52,764 nucleotides of DNA from Flavobacteriales bacterium (lineage in GTDB: Bacteria; Bacteroidota; Bacteroidia; Flavobacteriales; Flavobacteriaceae): NCBI GenBank assembly GCA_004214175.1, contig SGZH01000005.1, positions 1-52,764 on the forward strand, read 5' to 3'. Shown here piece after piece: positions 8,788 through 16,449 of this stretch. The notes beneath the pieces were generated by a model. The model was given only the letters and a program-made list of their open reading frames with translations. It ran no database searches and was not told the DNA's origin. A program made the position numbers and the translations under genes. How positions within the stretch are numbered: the stretch's first letter is position 1; every line of letters starts with the position of its first letter.

Positions 8788-10353
8788 ATGAATGATATAA
8801 TATTACCCATAATAATAGGAATAGTAGCAGTTATTGTAGGTTACGGTATTGCAAAAATCCTTGAAAAAAATAAAGCCACACATATTATTAAGTCCGCTAA
8901 AAAAAGAGCTACTTCTATTGCTAAACAAGCCGATAAAGAAGCAGAATCACTTAAAAAGGATAAAATATTGCAGGCAAAAGAAAAATTTTTAGAATTAAAG
9001 GCTGAGCATGAAAGAGTCATTTTGAATAGAGATAAAAAAATATCTGAATCTGAGAAAAGAACAAGAGAAAAAGAATCTAAAGTAACTAGTGAATTAGCGA
9101 AAACTAAAAATTTAAATATAACTTTAGAGTCTAAGAAAAATGAATATAATGAAAGATTAACCTTTCTTGATAAAAGACAAGTAGAAATAGATAAAATGCA
9201 TCGCAGACAAATTGAACAACTTGAAGTTATTTCGAGTCTTTCAGCTGATGATGCAAAGGCTCAATTAATAGAGAGTATTAAAGATGAGGCTAAAACCGAT
9301 GCCATGGCTTACATACAAAACTCGCTAGAAGAAGCTAAATTAACAGCCCAGCAAGAGGCAAAAAAAGTTGTCATTAATACGATTCAGCGAATAGGTACTG
9401 AAGAAGCTATAGAAAACTGTGTTTCAGTTTTTAATTTAGAAAGTGATGATGTAAAAGGACGAATTATTGGACGTGAAGGTAGAAATATTCGTGCTATAGA
9501 GGCTGCAACTGGAGTAGAAATAATAGTTGATGATACTCCAGATGCAATTATATTATCTTGCTTTGATTCCGTTAGAAGAGAAATAGCTCGCTTATCATTA
9601 CATAAATTAGTGACAGATGGGCGTATTCACCCCGCCAGAATTGAGGAAATAGTTAAAAAGACCAAAAAGCAGATAGAAGAGGAGATCAAAGAAGTAGGAA
9701 AAAGAACCGTAATAGATCTTGGTATACACGGACTTCATCCAGAATTAATTAAAGCTGTTGGTAGAATGAAATTTCGTTCTTCATATGGTCAAAACCTATT
9801 ACAACATTCTAGGGAGGTTGCAAAACTTTGTGGGGTAATGGCTTCTGAGCTTGGTTTGAATCCAAAATTAGCCAAAAGAGCCGGTTTATTGCATGATATA
9901 GGAAAGGTTCCAGAAACAGAAACTGAATTACCTCATGCTCTATTAGGGATGCAATTAGCAGAAAGACATGGTGAAAAGCCAGATGTTTGTAATGCGATTG
10001 GAGCTCACCATGATGAAATTGAAATGAACACTTTGTTGTCACCAATAATTCAAGTTTGTGATGCAATTAGTGGAGCAAGACCTGGAGCAAGACGACAAGT
10101 TTTAGACTCTTACATCCAACGTTTAAAAGATTTAGAGGAAGTGGCGTTTGGGTTTAAAGGTGTAAATAAGGCATATGCTATACAAGCTGGTCGTGAACTA
10201 CGTGTTATGGTAGAAAGCGAAAAAGTAAGTGATGAAAAAGCATCAGAATTATCTTTTAATATTTCTCAAAAAATTCAAACAGAAATGACATATCCAGGTC
10301 AAGTAAAAGTTACTGTTATAAGGGAAACAAGAGCAGTGAATATTGCAAAGTAA
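8788..10353 (+). CDS. rny: Ribonuclease Y
   Basis: 521 aa membrane-anchored endoribonuclease that begins turnover of mRNA. One N-terminal membrane segment ([21 protein letters not shown]), a long lysine/glutamate-rich coiled coil to about residue 200, a KH RNA-binding domain ([19 protein letters not shown]) and an HD domain with the metal motif LLHDIGKV and [13 protein letters not shown]. Full length with all family parts. The stop codon abuts the stop of xerD on the other strand with no base between. Confidence 0.95.
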   Translation: MNDIILPIIIGIVAVIVGYGIAKILEKNKATHIIKSAKKRATSIAKQADKEAESLKKDKILQAKEKFLELKAEHERVILNRDKKISESEKRTREKESKVTSELAKTKNLNITLESKKNEYNERLTFLDKRQVEIDKMHRRQIEQLEVISSLSADDAKAQLIESIKDEAKTDAMAYIQNSLEEAKLTAQQEAKKVVINTIQRIGTEEAIENCVSVFNLESDDVKGRIIGREGRNIRAIEAATGVEIIVDDTPDAIILSCFDSVRREIARLSLHKLVTDGRIHPARIEEIVKKTKKQIEEEIKEVGKRTVIDLGIHGLHPELIKAVGRMKFRSSYGQNLLQHSREVAKLCGVMASELGLNPKLAKRAGLLHDIGKVPETETELPHALLGMQLAERHGEKPDVCNAIGAHHDEIEMNTLLSPIIQVCDAISGARPGARRQVLDSYIQRLKDLEEVAFGFKGVNKAYAIQAGRELRVMVESEKVSDEKASELSFNISQKIQTEMTYPGQVKVTVIRETRAVNIAK

Positions 10354-11250
10354 TTACCTTCTTGGATGAAAATTATTAATGATTTGAGTTAAATGACTTT
10401 TATCGATGTGAGTATAAATTTCAGTAGTAGTTATACTTTCATGACCTAACATTTGTTGAATTGCCCTCAAATCAGCACCGTTTTCAAGTAGATGAGTAGC
10501 AAATGAATGTCTGAAGGTATGTGGACTGATTTTTTTGCGAATTCCTGCTTTGACTGTTAACTCCTTTATAATATGAAATATCATAGCTCTCGTTAAATTA
10601 TTTCCTCTTCTATTTAAAAATAGGGTATCTTTTGCTGAAGGTTCTATTTTTTGGATTGCTCTGATTTCGTTTTTGTAAATACTAATGTATTTTATAGTTA
10701 AATTTCCTATTGGAATAAACCGTTGTTTATTTCCTTTTCCTGTAACTTTAATAAAGCCCTCTTCAAAAAATAAATCGGATAGTTTAAGATTTATTAATTC
10801 TGAAACACGTATACCACACCCGTAAAGTAATTCAATAATAGCTCTATTTCTTTCTCCTTGTGGGGTGCTTAAGTCAATGGTAGTAATTAAAAGATCTATT
10901 TCATTTACAGATAGCGTATCTGGCAACTTTCTTCCGATTTTGGGGCTTTCAATATGATCTACAGGATTTGATGTTCGATATTCTTCAAAAACTAAATAAT
11001 TAAAAAAACCTTTCAGCCCAGAAATTATTCTGCTTTGTGAACGGGGATTCACCTCTTTCGCAATATGATAAATAAATTCTTGGATAATTTTTCTCTTTAT
11101 TATTAATGGTGAATCTTTAATTGAGAAATCCTTAAGCCATTTTACTAACTTTTTTATGTCATAAGAATAGTTTGAAATTGAATTTTCTGACAAACCTCTT
11201 TCTATTTTTAAATAATCCTGATAATATTTTAAAGCATCCAACCAGTTCAT
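10354..11250 (-). CDS. xerD: Site-specific tyrosine recombinase XerD/XerC
   Basis: 298 aa; resolves chromosome dimers at dif with FtsK. N-terminal SAM-like DNA-binding domain (ALKYYQDYLKIERGLSENSISNY) and the catalytic domain with the Arg motif LLYGCGIRVSEL, then HTFRHSFATHLLENGADLRAIQQMLGH and the nucleophile in TTEIYTHID. All catalytic residues (R, K, H, R, H, Y) appear present. XerC and XerD cannot be told apart safely here; adjacency to aroQ favours the xerD seen beside aroQ in many flavobacteria. Two barrel genes lie between it and aroQ in this genome. Confidence 0.9.
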   Translation of the reverse strand: MNWLDALKYYQDYLKIERGLSENSISNYSYDIKKLVKWLKDFSIKDSPLIIKRKIIQEFIYHIAKEVNPRSQSRIISGLKGFFNYLVFEEYRTSNPVDHIESPKIGRKLPDTLSVNEIDLLITTIDLSTPQGERNRAIIELLYGCGIRVSELINLKLSDLFFEEGFIKVTGKGNKQRFIPIGNLTIKYISIYKNEIRAIQKIEPSAKDTLFLNRRGNNLTRAMIFHIIKELTVKAGIRKKISPHTFRHSFATHLLENGADLRAIQQMLGHESITTTEIYTHIDKSHLTQIINNFHPRR

Positions 11251-11323
11251 TTTTAAAATTAAGATGAATTATAATTCCTAAACATAATGTATAAATAATT
11301 ATTAGACAAACGACTGAATTAAT

Positions 11324-11331
11324 TATATTTG
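11324..11331 (+). promoter_or_regulatory. -7 promoter element (TATATTTG) for the first barrel gene
   Basis: Exact TAnnTTTG match, with its last base 24 bases before the ATG at 11356; transcription would start near 11338. It also shows that the TTG start at 11329 in the ORF track, which lies inside this element, is not the true start. The -33 side is weak (TTAGACA at 11302). Confidence 0.5.
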
Positions 11332-11355
11332 AAAAACTTAAAAATAAAAACAATT

Positions 11356-11871
11356 ATGAAAAAAATAATTTTTTTAATACTCCTAGTTTTATTTACTACT
11401 AAATCCTTTTCACAAGGAGTGGATTTAGGGATCAAGGTTGGAGCAAATTTTGCTACGTTAACAGATGATGTTGAGACTAGAACTGGTTTAAACTTTGGGG
11501 CGTTTGCCACCATAAAATTTAATGATAAGATAGCATTACAAGGAGATTTACTCTATTCTCAGCAAGGTGCTGAACTTCTTGATATAGGAAAAGTTGATTT
11601 AGACTACATAAATGTCCCCATAGTACTAAAATATTATCTAGTTAAAAAATTAAACATTCAAGTTGGTCCTCAATTTGGCTTTTTAGTAAATGATGATGAT
11701 TTAAATTCGGAATCAATGGATATTGCAGGTGTTGTAGGAATCGGTTTAGATTTACCTTTAGGATTTAGAATTGATGGGCGTTATAATTTTGGTTTGACAG
11801 AAATTTTCCCAGATGTATCTGGTTTAAAAAATAATGTGTTTAGCCTGTCAGTTGGATGGTCAATTTTATAA
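11356..11871 (+). CDS. Outer-membrane beta-barrel protein, PorT-like fold
   Basis: 171 aa from the ATG of MKKIIFLILLVLFTTKSFSQ, a clean signal peptide. The mature part opens with GVDLGIKVGANFATLTDD, the usual opening of the small Bacteroidota barrel family (OMP_b-brl_2), and alternates strands with GAFATIKFNDKIALQGDLLYSQQGAEL and later YNFGLTEIFPDVSG. Likely an eight-stranded barrel. It is not the T9SS protein PorT itself as far as I can judge; function is unknown. Confidence 0.82.
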   Translation: MKKIIFLILLVLFTTKSFSQGVDLGIKVGANFATLTDDVETRTGLNFGAFATIKFNDKIALQGDLLYSQQGAELLDIGKVDLDYINVPIVLKYYLVKKLNIQVGPQFGFLVNDDDLNSESMDIAGVVGIGLDLPLGFRIDGRYNFGLTEIFPDVSGLKNNVFSLSVGWSIL

Positions 11872-12025
11872 TTCTTTTAATTAGTTATTTCATTTTTAAT
11901 GTTTTTGTGAGTATTATTAATTGTTCATAATTCATAATAGTAATTTTAATCAATTTAAAAAAAACCTCATTTTTAACTACAAACCCTTAATAATTAGCTT
12001 GTTATAGTGCTTACAGGTGTTAAAA

Positions 12026-12051
12026 GTTATTAACAATCAATTGTTAATAAC
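12026..12051. repeat. Perfect 12-bp inverted repeat, two-base centre
   Basis: GTTATTAACAAT / CA / ATTGTTAATAAC. The arms match over all 12 bases and stop abruptly at both ends. It lies about 40 bases upstream of the -7 element of the second barrel gene and 155 bases after the first barrel gene. With a two-base centre and no T-tract it suits a protein operator better than a terminator. Confidence 0.75.
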
Positions 12052-12089
12052 CTATTTTGCCACTACGTAAAATAGTATTTGTCTTTATT

Positions 12090-12097
12090 TAAATTTG
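12090..12097 (+). promoter_or_regulatory. -7 promoter element (TAAATTTG) for the second barrel gene
   Basis: Exact TAnnTTTG match, its last base 29 bases before the ATG at 12126. A TTTG lies at 12056-12059 and another at 12078-12081; neither is at the standard -33 spacing, so the promoter may need an activator, for which the inverted repeat just upstream is the obvious candidate site. Confidence 0.5.
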
Positions 12098-12125
12098 TAA
12101 TATAATAATCAAAATTATAAACATT

Positions 12126-12683
12126 ATGAAAAATTTATTACTTTTTATTGCTTTAGTAAGCTTTAGTTTTGCTTCAGCACAAATTACAACCAATGCAGGA
12201 ACTTTTAATAAACCTGGAGAAGGTGAAACTGCTTTTGAATTTCAATTCATGCCAAATTTAGATGGCACTGCAATGTTTGCTGATAGAGCAACCGTTATGA
12301 TGAGAAAATTTAAGTCTGATTCTAGAGCTGTTCGCTGGTCTGCTTCTTTAAATGTAGCTGATACTGGAGAAGAAGGATCTGATATGACTTACGATTTTAG
12401 TCTGGGGTATGGTATTGAGAATCATCTTGCAGGCGCTGAGCGTTTATCTACTTATTGGGGATACGGTGGTGCAATATCTTATGCTGATATGGGTGGAGAC
12501 TCAGATGGAGCACTTGGAGTTGGAGCTGGCGTATTTATTGGTGCAGATTACTACATAATGCCAAAAGCTTACATTGGAATCGAAATGGGGTATGGTTTAT
12601 CAGTTGCTTCAGGAGATGATATCACAGCTTGGGGATTATCAGGTGGAGTAAATGGAATGATGAGAGTAGGATTTAGATTATAA
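12126..12683 (+). CDS. Small outer-membrane barrel-like protein
   Basis: 185 aa with signal peptide (MKNLLLFIALVSFSFASAQ). The mature part is Gly- and aromatic-rich with alternating strands (DFSLGYGIENHLAG, YWGYGGAISYADMGG, IGIEMGYGLSVASG) and ends MMRVGFRL, as beta-barrels do. Five to six Met residues in short range (TVMMRK, NGMMRVG) are mildly unusual. Family not recognised by name. Its own promoter element and a strong terminator frame it as a single-gene unit, and such genes are often highly expressed. Confidence 0.78.
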   Translation: MKNLLLFIALVSFSFASAQITTNAGTFNKPGEGETAFEFQFMPNLDGTAMFADRATVMMRKFKSDSRAVRWSASLNVADTGEEGSDMTYDFSLGYGIENHLAGAERLSTYWGYGGAISYADMGGDSDGALGVGAGVFIGADYYIMPKAYIGIEMGYGLSVASGDDITAWGLSGGVNGMMRVGFRL

Positions 12684-12702
12684 TCTAAATAAAAATAATT
12701 TT

Positions 12703-12731
12703 AAAAGGAGCCTTTGGGCTCCTTTTTTTTT
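12703..12731 (+). terminator. Intrinsic terminator after the second barrel gene
   Basis: Stem AAAAGGAGCC / GGCTCCTTTT with loop TTTG, then a run of nine T (12723-12731, part of it in the stem). It starts 19 bases after the stop codon. Confidence 0.9.
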
Positions 12732-12773
12732 AACCGAAATTTTTATTTAAGTCTTTTAACACCATAACTTTTG

Positions 12774-12781
12774 TATTTTTA
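12774..12781 (+). promoter_or_regulatory. Near-consensus -7 element (TATTTTTA) just before aroQ
   Basis: One base off TAnnTTTG and only four bases before the aroQ ATG. The decamer TTGTATTTTT here is identical to the one before the cysteine desulfurase start at 2488, where the spacing to the ATG is also very short, which suggests near-leaderless transcripts for both. Confidence 0.35.
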
Positions 12782-12785
12782 CTTC

Positions 12786-13202
12786 ATGAAAAACTTTATT
12801 ATTATCAATGGTCCCAATTTAAATTTATTGGGTAAACGAGAGCCACTTATTTACGGTGATCAAACCTTTGAGGATTTTTTTATTAGTTTACAAAAAAAAT
12901 ATCCCTCACTTAACTTATCTTACTTTCAATCTAATATAGAAGGAGAGCTCATTGATAAGCTTCAGAAGGTTGGATTCACATTAGATGGAATTATTTTAAA
13001 TGCTGCTGCTTATTCGCACACTTCAGTTGGTATAGGAGATGCAGTGAAGGGCATTACAACACCTGTAGTGGAGGTACATATATCTAATACTTTTTCTAGA
13101 GAAGAGTTTAGACACCATTCTTATATTTCACCAAATGCAAAAGGAATTGTATCGGGCTTTGGCCTGAAAAGCTATGAATTGGCATTAAATAGTTTTTTAT
13201 AA
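12786..13202 (+). CDS. aroQ: 3-dehydroquinate dehydratase, type II
   Basis: Third step of the shikimate pathway to aromatic amino acids. 138 aa from the ATG of MKNFIIINGPNLNLLG; the track start at 12771 is a TTG inside the promoter region. Motifs: NGPNLNLLGKREP, the catalytic Tyr in LIYGDQT, SNIEGELID, NAAAYSHTS and the catalytic His in EVHISN. Normal length for the type II dodecameric enzyme. Preceded by a terminator, so it has its own transcript. Convergent with lpd, with a shared hairpin between. Confidence 0.94.
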   Translation: MKNFIIINGPNLNLLGKREPLIYGDQTFEDFFISLQKKYPSLNLSYFQSNIEGELIDKLQKVGFTLDGIILNAAAYSHTSVGIGDAVKGITTPVVEVHISNTFSREEFRHHSYISPNAKGIVSGFGLKSYELALNSFL

Positions 13203-13204
13203 AA

Positions 13205-13231
13205 AAAGCGCCCTATTTTAATAGAGCGTTT
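13205..13231. terminator. Hairpin between aroQ and lpd, probably two-way
   Basis: AAAgCGCcCTATT / TT / AATAGaGCGTTT with one bulge and one mismatch. The A-run on the left and T-run on the right let it act on both strands for the two convergent genes. Confidence 0.65.
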
Positions 13232-13251
13232 CTTAATTATTTAGTGAAATT

Positions 13252-14628
13252 TTAAAGATGTATTACTTCATCATAGGCATCTGCAACAGCTTCCATTACT
13301 GCTTCACTCATGGTGGGGTGCGGATGTATAGCTTTCAATACTTCATGGCCAGTAGTCTCTAATTTTCTTCCCAATACAGCCTCGGCAATCATATCGGTCA
13401 CTCCAGCACCAATCATATGGCATCCTAACCATTCTCCATATTTGGCATCAAAGATTACTTTAACAAAGCCATCTTTAGTGCCAGCTGCACTTGCTTTTCC
13501 GGAGGCAGAAAAAGGAAATTTACCAACCTTGATGTCATATCCTTCTTCTTTTGCTTGTTTTTCGGTATAGCCTACAGAAGCTATTTCTGGTGTTGCATAG
13601 GTACAACCAGGAATGTTGCCATAATCAATAGCTTCTACATGCATTCCTTTTATTTTTTCAACACAAGTAATTCCTTCAGCTGAGGCAACATGAGCTAATG
13701 CTGGTCCAGGAACTACATCACCTATAGCATAATAACCGGGAATATTTGTTTGGTACCAATCGTTGACAATTATTTTGTCTCGATCTACCATGATTCCTAC
13801 TTCTTCCAATCCAATATTTTCTATATTAGATTTTATACCTACCGCAGAAAGAACGATATCTGCTTCTAGGACCTCTTCTCCTTTTTTTGTTTTGACCGTA
13901 GCTTTTATTTTTTTACCAGTAATGTCTACACTTTCAACCGAAGCATTGGTCATGACTTTAATCCCTGCTTTTTTAAAAGATCTTCCAAATTGCTTGGAAA
14001 CTTCTTCATCCTCCAAAGGTACTAGGTTCGGCAAGTATTCAACAATTGTTACATCCGTTCCCATGGCATTATAAAAATGGGCAAATTCAACTCCAATAGC
14101 ACCACTTCCAACAACAATCATACTTTTTGGTTGTTTTTTTAAAGTCATCGCCTCTCTATAGCCAATAACTTTTTTGCCATCTTGCGGTAAATTAGGTAAT
14201 TGTCTTGATTTTGCACCTGTTGCAATGATAATATGGTCAGCACTATATTCAGTTCCGTCTACATCCACTTTTTTCCCTGGTTTTAATGTTCCATAACCAT
14301 CAATTACATCAATTTTATTTTTTTTCATTAAAAATTGTACGCCTTTACTCATTCCGTCAGCTATACCGCGACTACGCTCCACTACTTTTGTGAAATCTTT
14401 GTCAGGATTATTAAGACGCAGTCCATAATCTTCCGCATGTTTTAGGTAATCAAAAACTTGAGCACTTTTTAGTAGGGCTTTTGTTGGGATACATCCCCAG
14501 TTAAGACATACACCTCCTAGGTTTTCTTTTTCTATAACAGCAGTTTTAAATCCTAGTTGAGAAGCTCTTATGGCAGTAACATAACCTCCTGGGCCACTCC
14601 CTAAAACTATAATATCGTATTTGCTCAT
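13252..14628 (-). CDS. lpdA: Dihydrolipoyl dehydrogenase (E3)
   Basis: 458 aa flavoprotein that reoxidises dihydrolipoamide in 2-oxo acid dehydrogenase complexes. FAD motif IVLGSGPGGYVTAIRAS, redox disulfide GGVCLNWGCIPTKALL, NAD motif VVGSGAIGVEFAHFYNAMG, second FAD segment YYAIGDVVPGPALAHVAS, and the catalytic His-Glu in HPHPTMSEAVMEAV. Complete. No E1 or E2 gene is beside it, so it likely serves several complexes. Its promoter region (14629-14734) holds a consensus -7 element. Confidence 0.95.
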   Translation of the reverse strand: MSKYDIIVLGSGPGGYVTAIRASQLGFKTAVIEKENLGGVCLNWGCIPTKALLKSAQVFDYLKHAEDYGLRLNNPDKDFTKVVERSRGIADGMSKGVQFLMKKNKIDVIDGYGTLKPGKKVDVDGTEYSADHIIIATGAKSRQLPNLPQDGKKVIGYREAMTLKKQPKSMIVVGSGAIGVEFAHFYNAMGTDVTIVEYLPNLVPLEDEEVSKQFGRSFKKAGIKVMTNASVESVDITGKKIKATVKTKKGEEVLEADIVLSAVGIKSNIENIGLEEVGIMVDRDKIIVNDWYQTNIPGYYAIGDVVPGPALAHVASAEGITCVEKIKGMHVEAIDYGNIPGCTYATPEIASVGYTEKQAKEEGYDIKVGKFPFSASGKASAAGTKDGFVKVIFDAKYGEWLGCHMIGAGVTDMIAEAVLGRKLETTGHEVLKAIHPHPTMSEAVMEAVADAYDEVIHL

Positions 14629-14649
14629 TTTGTTCTAAATTTTAAGTTA

Positions 14650-14657
14650 CAAAATTA
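14650..14657 (-). promoter_or_regulatory. -7 promoter element for lpdA (TAATTTTG on minus strand)
   Basis: CAAAATTA on the plus strand reads TAATTTTG on the minus strand, an exact TAnnTTTG, 21 bases before the lpdA ATG. No clear TTG at the -33 spacing. Confidence 0.45.
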
Positions 14658-14734
14658 CAAAATGTATATGTAACGAAGTAATAAAAAAAATAAATTGACA
14701 ATAAAATTTTTATAGAGTGGTAGCTTATAAAAAA

Positions 14735-15136
14735 CTATTCTTTCTTGAAGTCTACAGATAAGGAATTAACGCAATAACGTTGACCAGTTTTAGTCGGACC
14801 ATCGTTAAAAACATGTCCTAGATGACCACCACAATTATTACAAACGATTTCTGTTCGGATCATTCCATGACTTTTATCTAGAACGTTTCTGATGCTTCCT
14901 TTAATGGCGTCATCGAAAGATGGCCAACCACAACCACTGTCAAATTTTTGTTCGCTTTGAAAAAGAGGGTTTTCACATGCTTTACATTGATAAGAGCCAT
15001 TTTCAAAATGAAAATTATATTTACCTGAGAAGGGAGGTTCTGTACCTTTTTCTCTAAGAATACGATAGGATTCCTCAGAAAGATTTTCTTTCCAGTATTT
15101 ATCTGTCGCTTGTTCTGGGAATATATTATTTTTCAT
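14735..15136 (-). CDS. msrB: Methionine-(R)-sulfoxide reductase, cytoplasmic copy
   Basis: 133 aa, no signal peptide. Reduces R-methionine sulfoxide in proteins. Zinc-binding pairs QCKACENP and CNNCGGHLGHVFNDGP, the core DSGCGWPSFD with the usual resolving Cys, and the catalytic Cys in QRYCVNSLS. The opening YWKENLSEESYRILREKGTEPPFSG is typical. It overlaps the end of the upstream lipoprotein MsrB gene by 11 bases, so translation of the two is coupled. No msrA is in the window. Confidence 0.94.
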   Translation of the reverse strand: MKNNIFPEQATDKYWKENLSEESYRILREKGTEPPFSGKYNFHFENGSYQCKACENPLFQSEQKFDSGCGWPSFDDAIKGSIRNVLDKSHGMIRTEIVCNNCGGHLGHVFNDGPTKTGQRYCVNSLSVDFKKE

Positions 15137-15617
15137 TTGATGCTTTAGTAGGTGTAAATTTTAATGAGATTCCATTTATACAATGCCTTTTTCCGGTTGT
15201 ATTAGTAGGTCCATCATTAAAAACATGTCCTAAATGTCCACCGCAATTTGCACAGTGTTCTTCGACTCTTGTGTATCCCAAATCATTATCTGTAGAATAA
15301 GCTACATTTCCTTTGATTTCACGATCAAAACTGGGCCACCCTGATCCACTATCATATTGGTAATCACTTTCAAAAAGGGCTGTACCGCACGCTTTGCAAG
15401 AATAAACTCCCTCTTTATCATTAAAATTAAACTTACTTGAATATCGTGGTTCCGTACCTTTTTCACGTAAAATATAGTATTCATCCTTACTTAATGAGTT
15501 TTTCCATTCGGCTTCCGATTTAGTTATTTTAAAAGTCACCTTTTCCTTATTTGATTGTGCTTTGCTTTGACAACTCATCACTAAAACAGCTATTGATATA
15601 ATAATTATCTTTTTCAT
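15126..15617 (-). CDS. msrB: Methionine-(R)-sulfoxide reductase, lipoprotein copy
   Basis: 163 aa. Lipoprotein signal MKKIIIISIAVLVMSCQSKAQ, so the enzyme sits in the periplasm or at the outer membrane and would repair oxidised envelope proteins. Zinc pairs SCKACGT and CANCGGHLGHVFNDGP and the catalytic Cys (KRHCINGIS) are kept. The core reads DSGSGWPSFD: Ser stands where the neighbouring copy has the resolving Cys of SGCGWPSF, so recycling must use another thiol or an outside donor. First gene of a two-gene unit with the cytoplasmic copy; the two look like a tandem duplication. Confidence 0.92.
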   Translation of the reverse strand: MKKIIIISIAVLVMSCQSKAQSNKEKVTFKITKSEAEWKNSLSKDEYYILREKGTEPRYSSKFNFNDKEGVYSCKACGTALFESDYQYDSGSGWPSFDREIKGNVAYSTDNDLGYTRVEEHCANCGGHLGHVFNDGPTNTTGKRHCINGISLKFTPTKASNEK

Positions 15618-15720
15618 TTTTTTGCTTTATAAACCTAAATTTTTATAAGATAAAAATTAGGGTAAACTAGGATAAAATTAAAGGTAGCTTAGAACACTTT
15701 TACTATAAATTTATTAAAGA

Positions 15721-16215
15721 CTAATTGTATAACGAAGAAATATCAGAATCCTGAATATTTAAATTATTCATTAATTCATTCATACTTAAATTGCTGCTGC
15801 CATACTCAGTTGGAAGAATAGCAATTCTAAAAACTTGATTGTCTGTATAGTTAGATCCTAGTGTGTTTAAATTAAAATTAGCATCTAAAAAAATATTGAC
15901 ATCTAAAAAAGTATGATCAAATGTGTAGAGTAAGGTTCCTTGATTTAAAAAATATGTTTGTGGAAGTTGACTCCAGACATCAATATCTCCATCTACGACT
16001 TCTTCAAGCATATAAACCATTACAACATCCGATTCATAAACCACTATATCTGAAGGAAATGTAACAAGTCTTGCGTAACCATTACCTTGATTAAAATTGA
16101 TAGTAGTTTCAAAAACCTTACCTAAGTTGTCGTATCCAGGAGGACCTTCTGGGCCTGTACATGATGTAATAAAAGTTATTAAGCAAAGTACTATAGGTAT
16201 AAATAATTTTTTCAT
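15721..16215 (-). CDS. Small lipoprotein with GPEGPPG start, unknown function
   Basis: 164 aa from the ATG of MKKLFIPIVLCLITFITSC; the longer track ORF adds 13 residues with no signal character. Lipobox ITSC, followed at once by TGPEGPPGYDN, a short collagen-like linker seen at the start of many Bacteroidota lipoproteins. The rest is beta-rich (KVFETTINFNQGNGYARLVTFP) with no motif that I know. Divergent from the MFS gene. Confidence 0.7.
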   Translation of the reverse strand: MKKLFIPIVLCLITFITSCTGPEGPPGYDNLGKVFETTINFNQGNGYARLVTFPSDIVVYESDVVMVYMLEEVVDGDIDVWSQLPQTYFLNQGTLLYTFDHTFLDVNIFLDANFNLNTLGSNYTDNQVFRIAILPTEYGSSNLSMNELMNNLNIQDSDISSLYN

Positions 16216-16401
16216 AATATAATTTTTATTCAATATAATCAAAATCTGTTCCAAAAAAAAGAAGAAAAATAAATTTAGTTAAATAAAAATATTATGAATC
16301 CTTTTTTTCGAATAAGTCATCAAATCATATTTAAATTTTGGATGATAATTAGAACTTAAATTCTATTAAAATTTAGTTTAAAACATTAACAAAAGAATGT
16401 T

Positions 16402-16409
16402 TATTTTTG
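16402..16409 (+). promoter_or_regulatory. -7 promoter element (TATTTTTG) for the MFS gene
   Basis: Exact TAnnTTTG, last base 40 bases before the ATG at 16450. The remainder of the 234-base divergent gap (16216-16449) is A/T-rich with no strong repeat that I found. Confidence 0.45.
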
Positions 16410-16449
16410 TTTAAGTCTACATCTCACAATGTAATTCTATTAAAATAAG

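Noticed and set aside
12026-12051. dif site for the nearby XerD
   Set aside because: dif is about 28 bp with two unlike 11-bp arms and a six-base centre; this is a symmetric 26-mer with two-base centre, and Xer genes are not usually beside dif.
13310-14074. Two plus-strand ORFs inside lpdA
   Set aside because: Opposite-strand shadows of a complete enzyme gene with all motifs.
16130-16215. Collagen-like structural protein at 15721-16215
   Set aside because: Only a single GPEGPPG after the lipid-attachment Cys; no extended Gly-x-y repeat.
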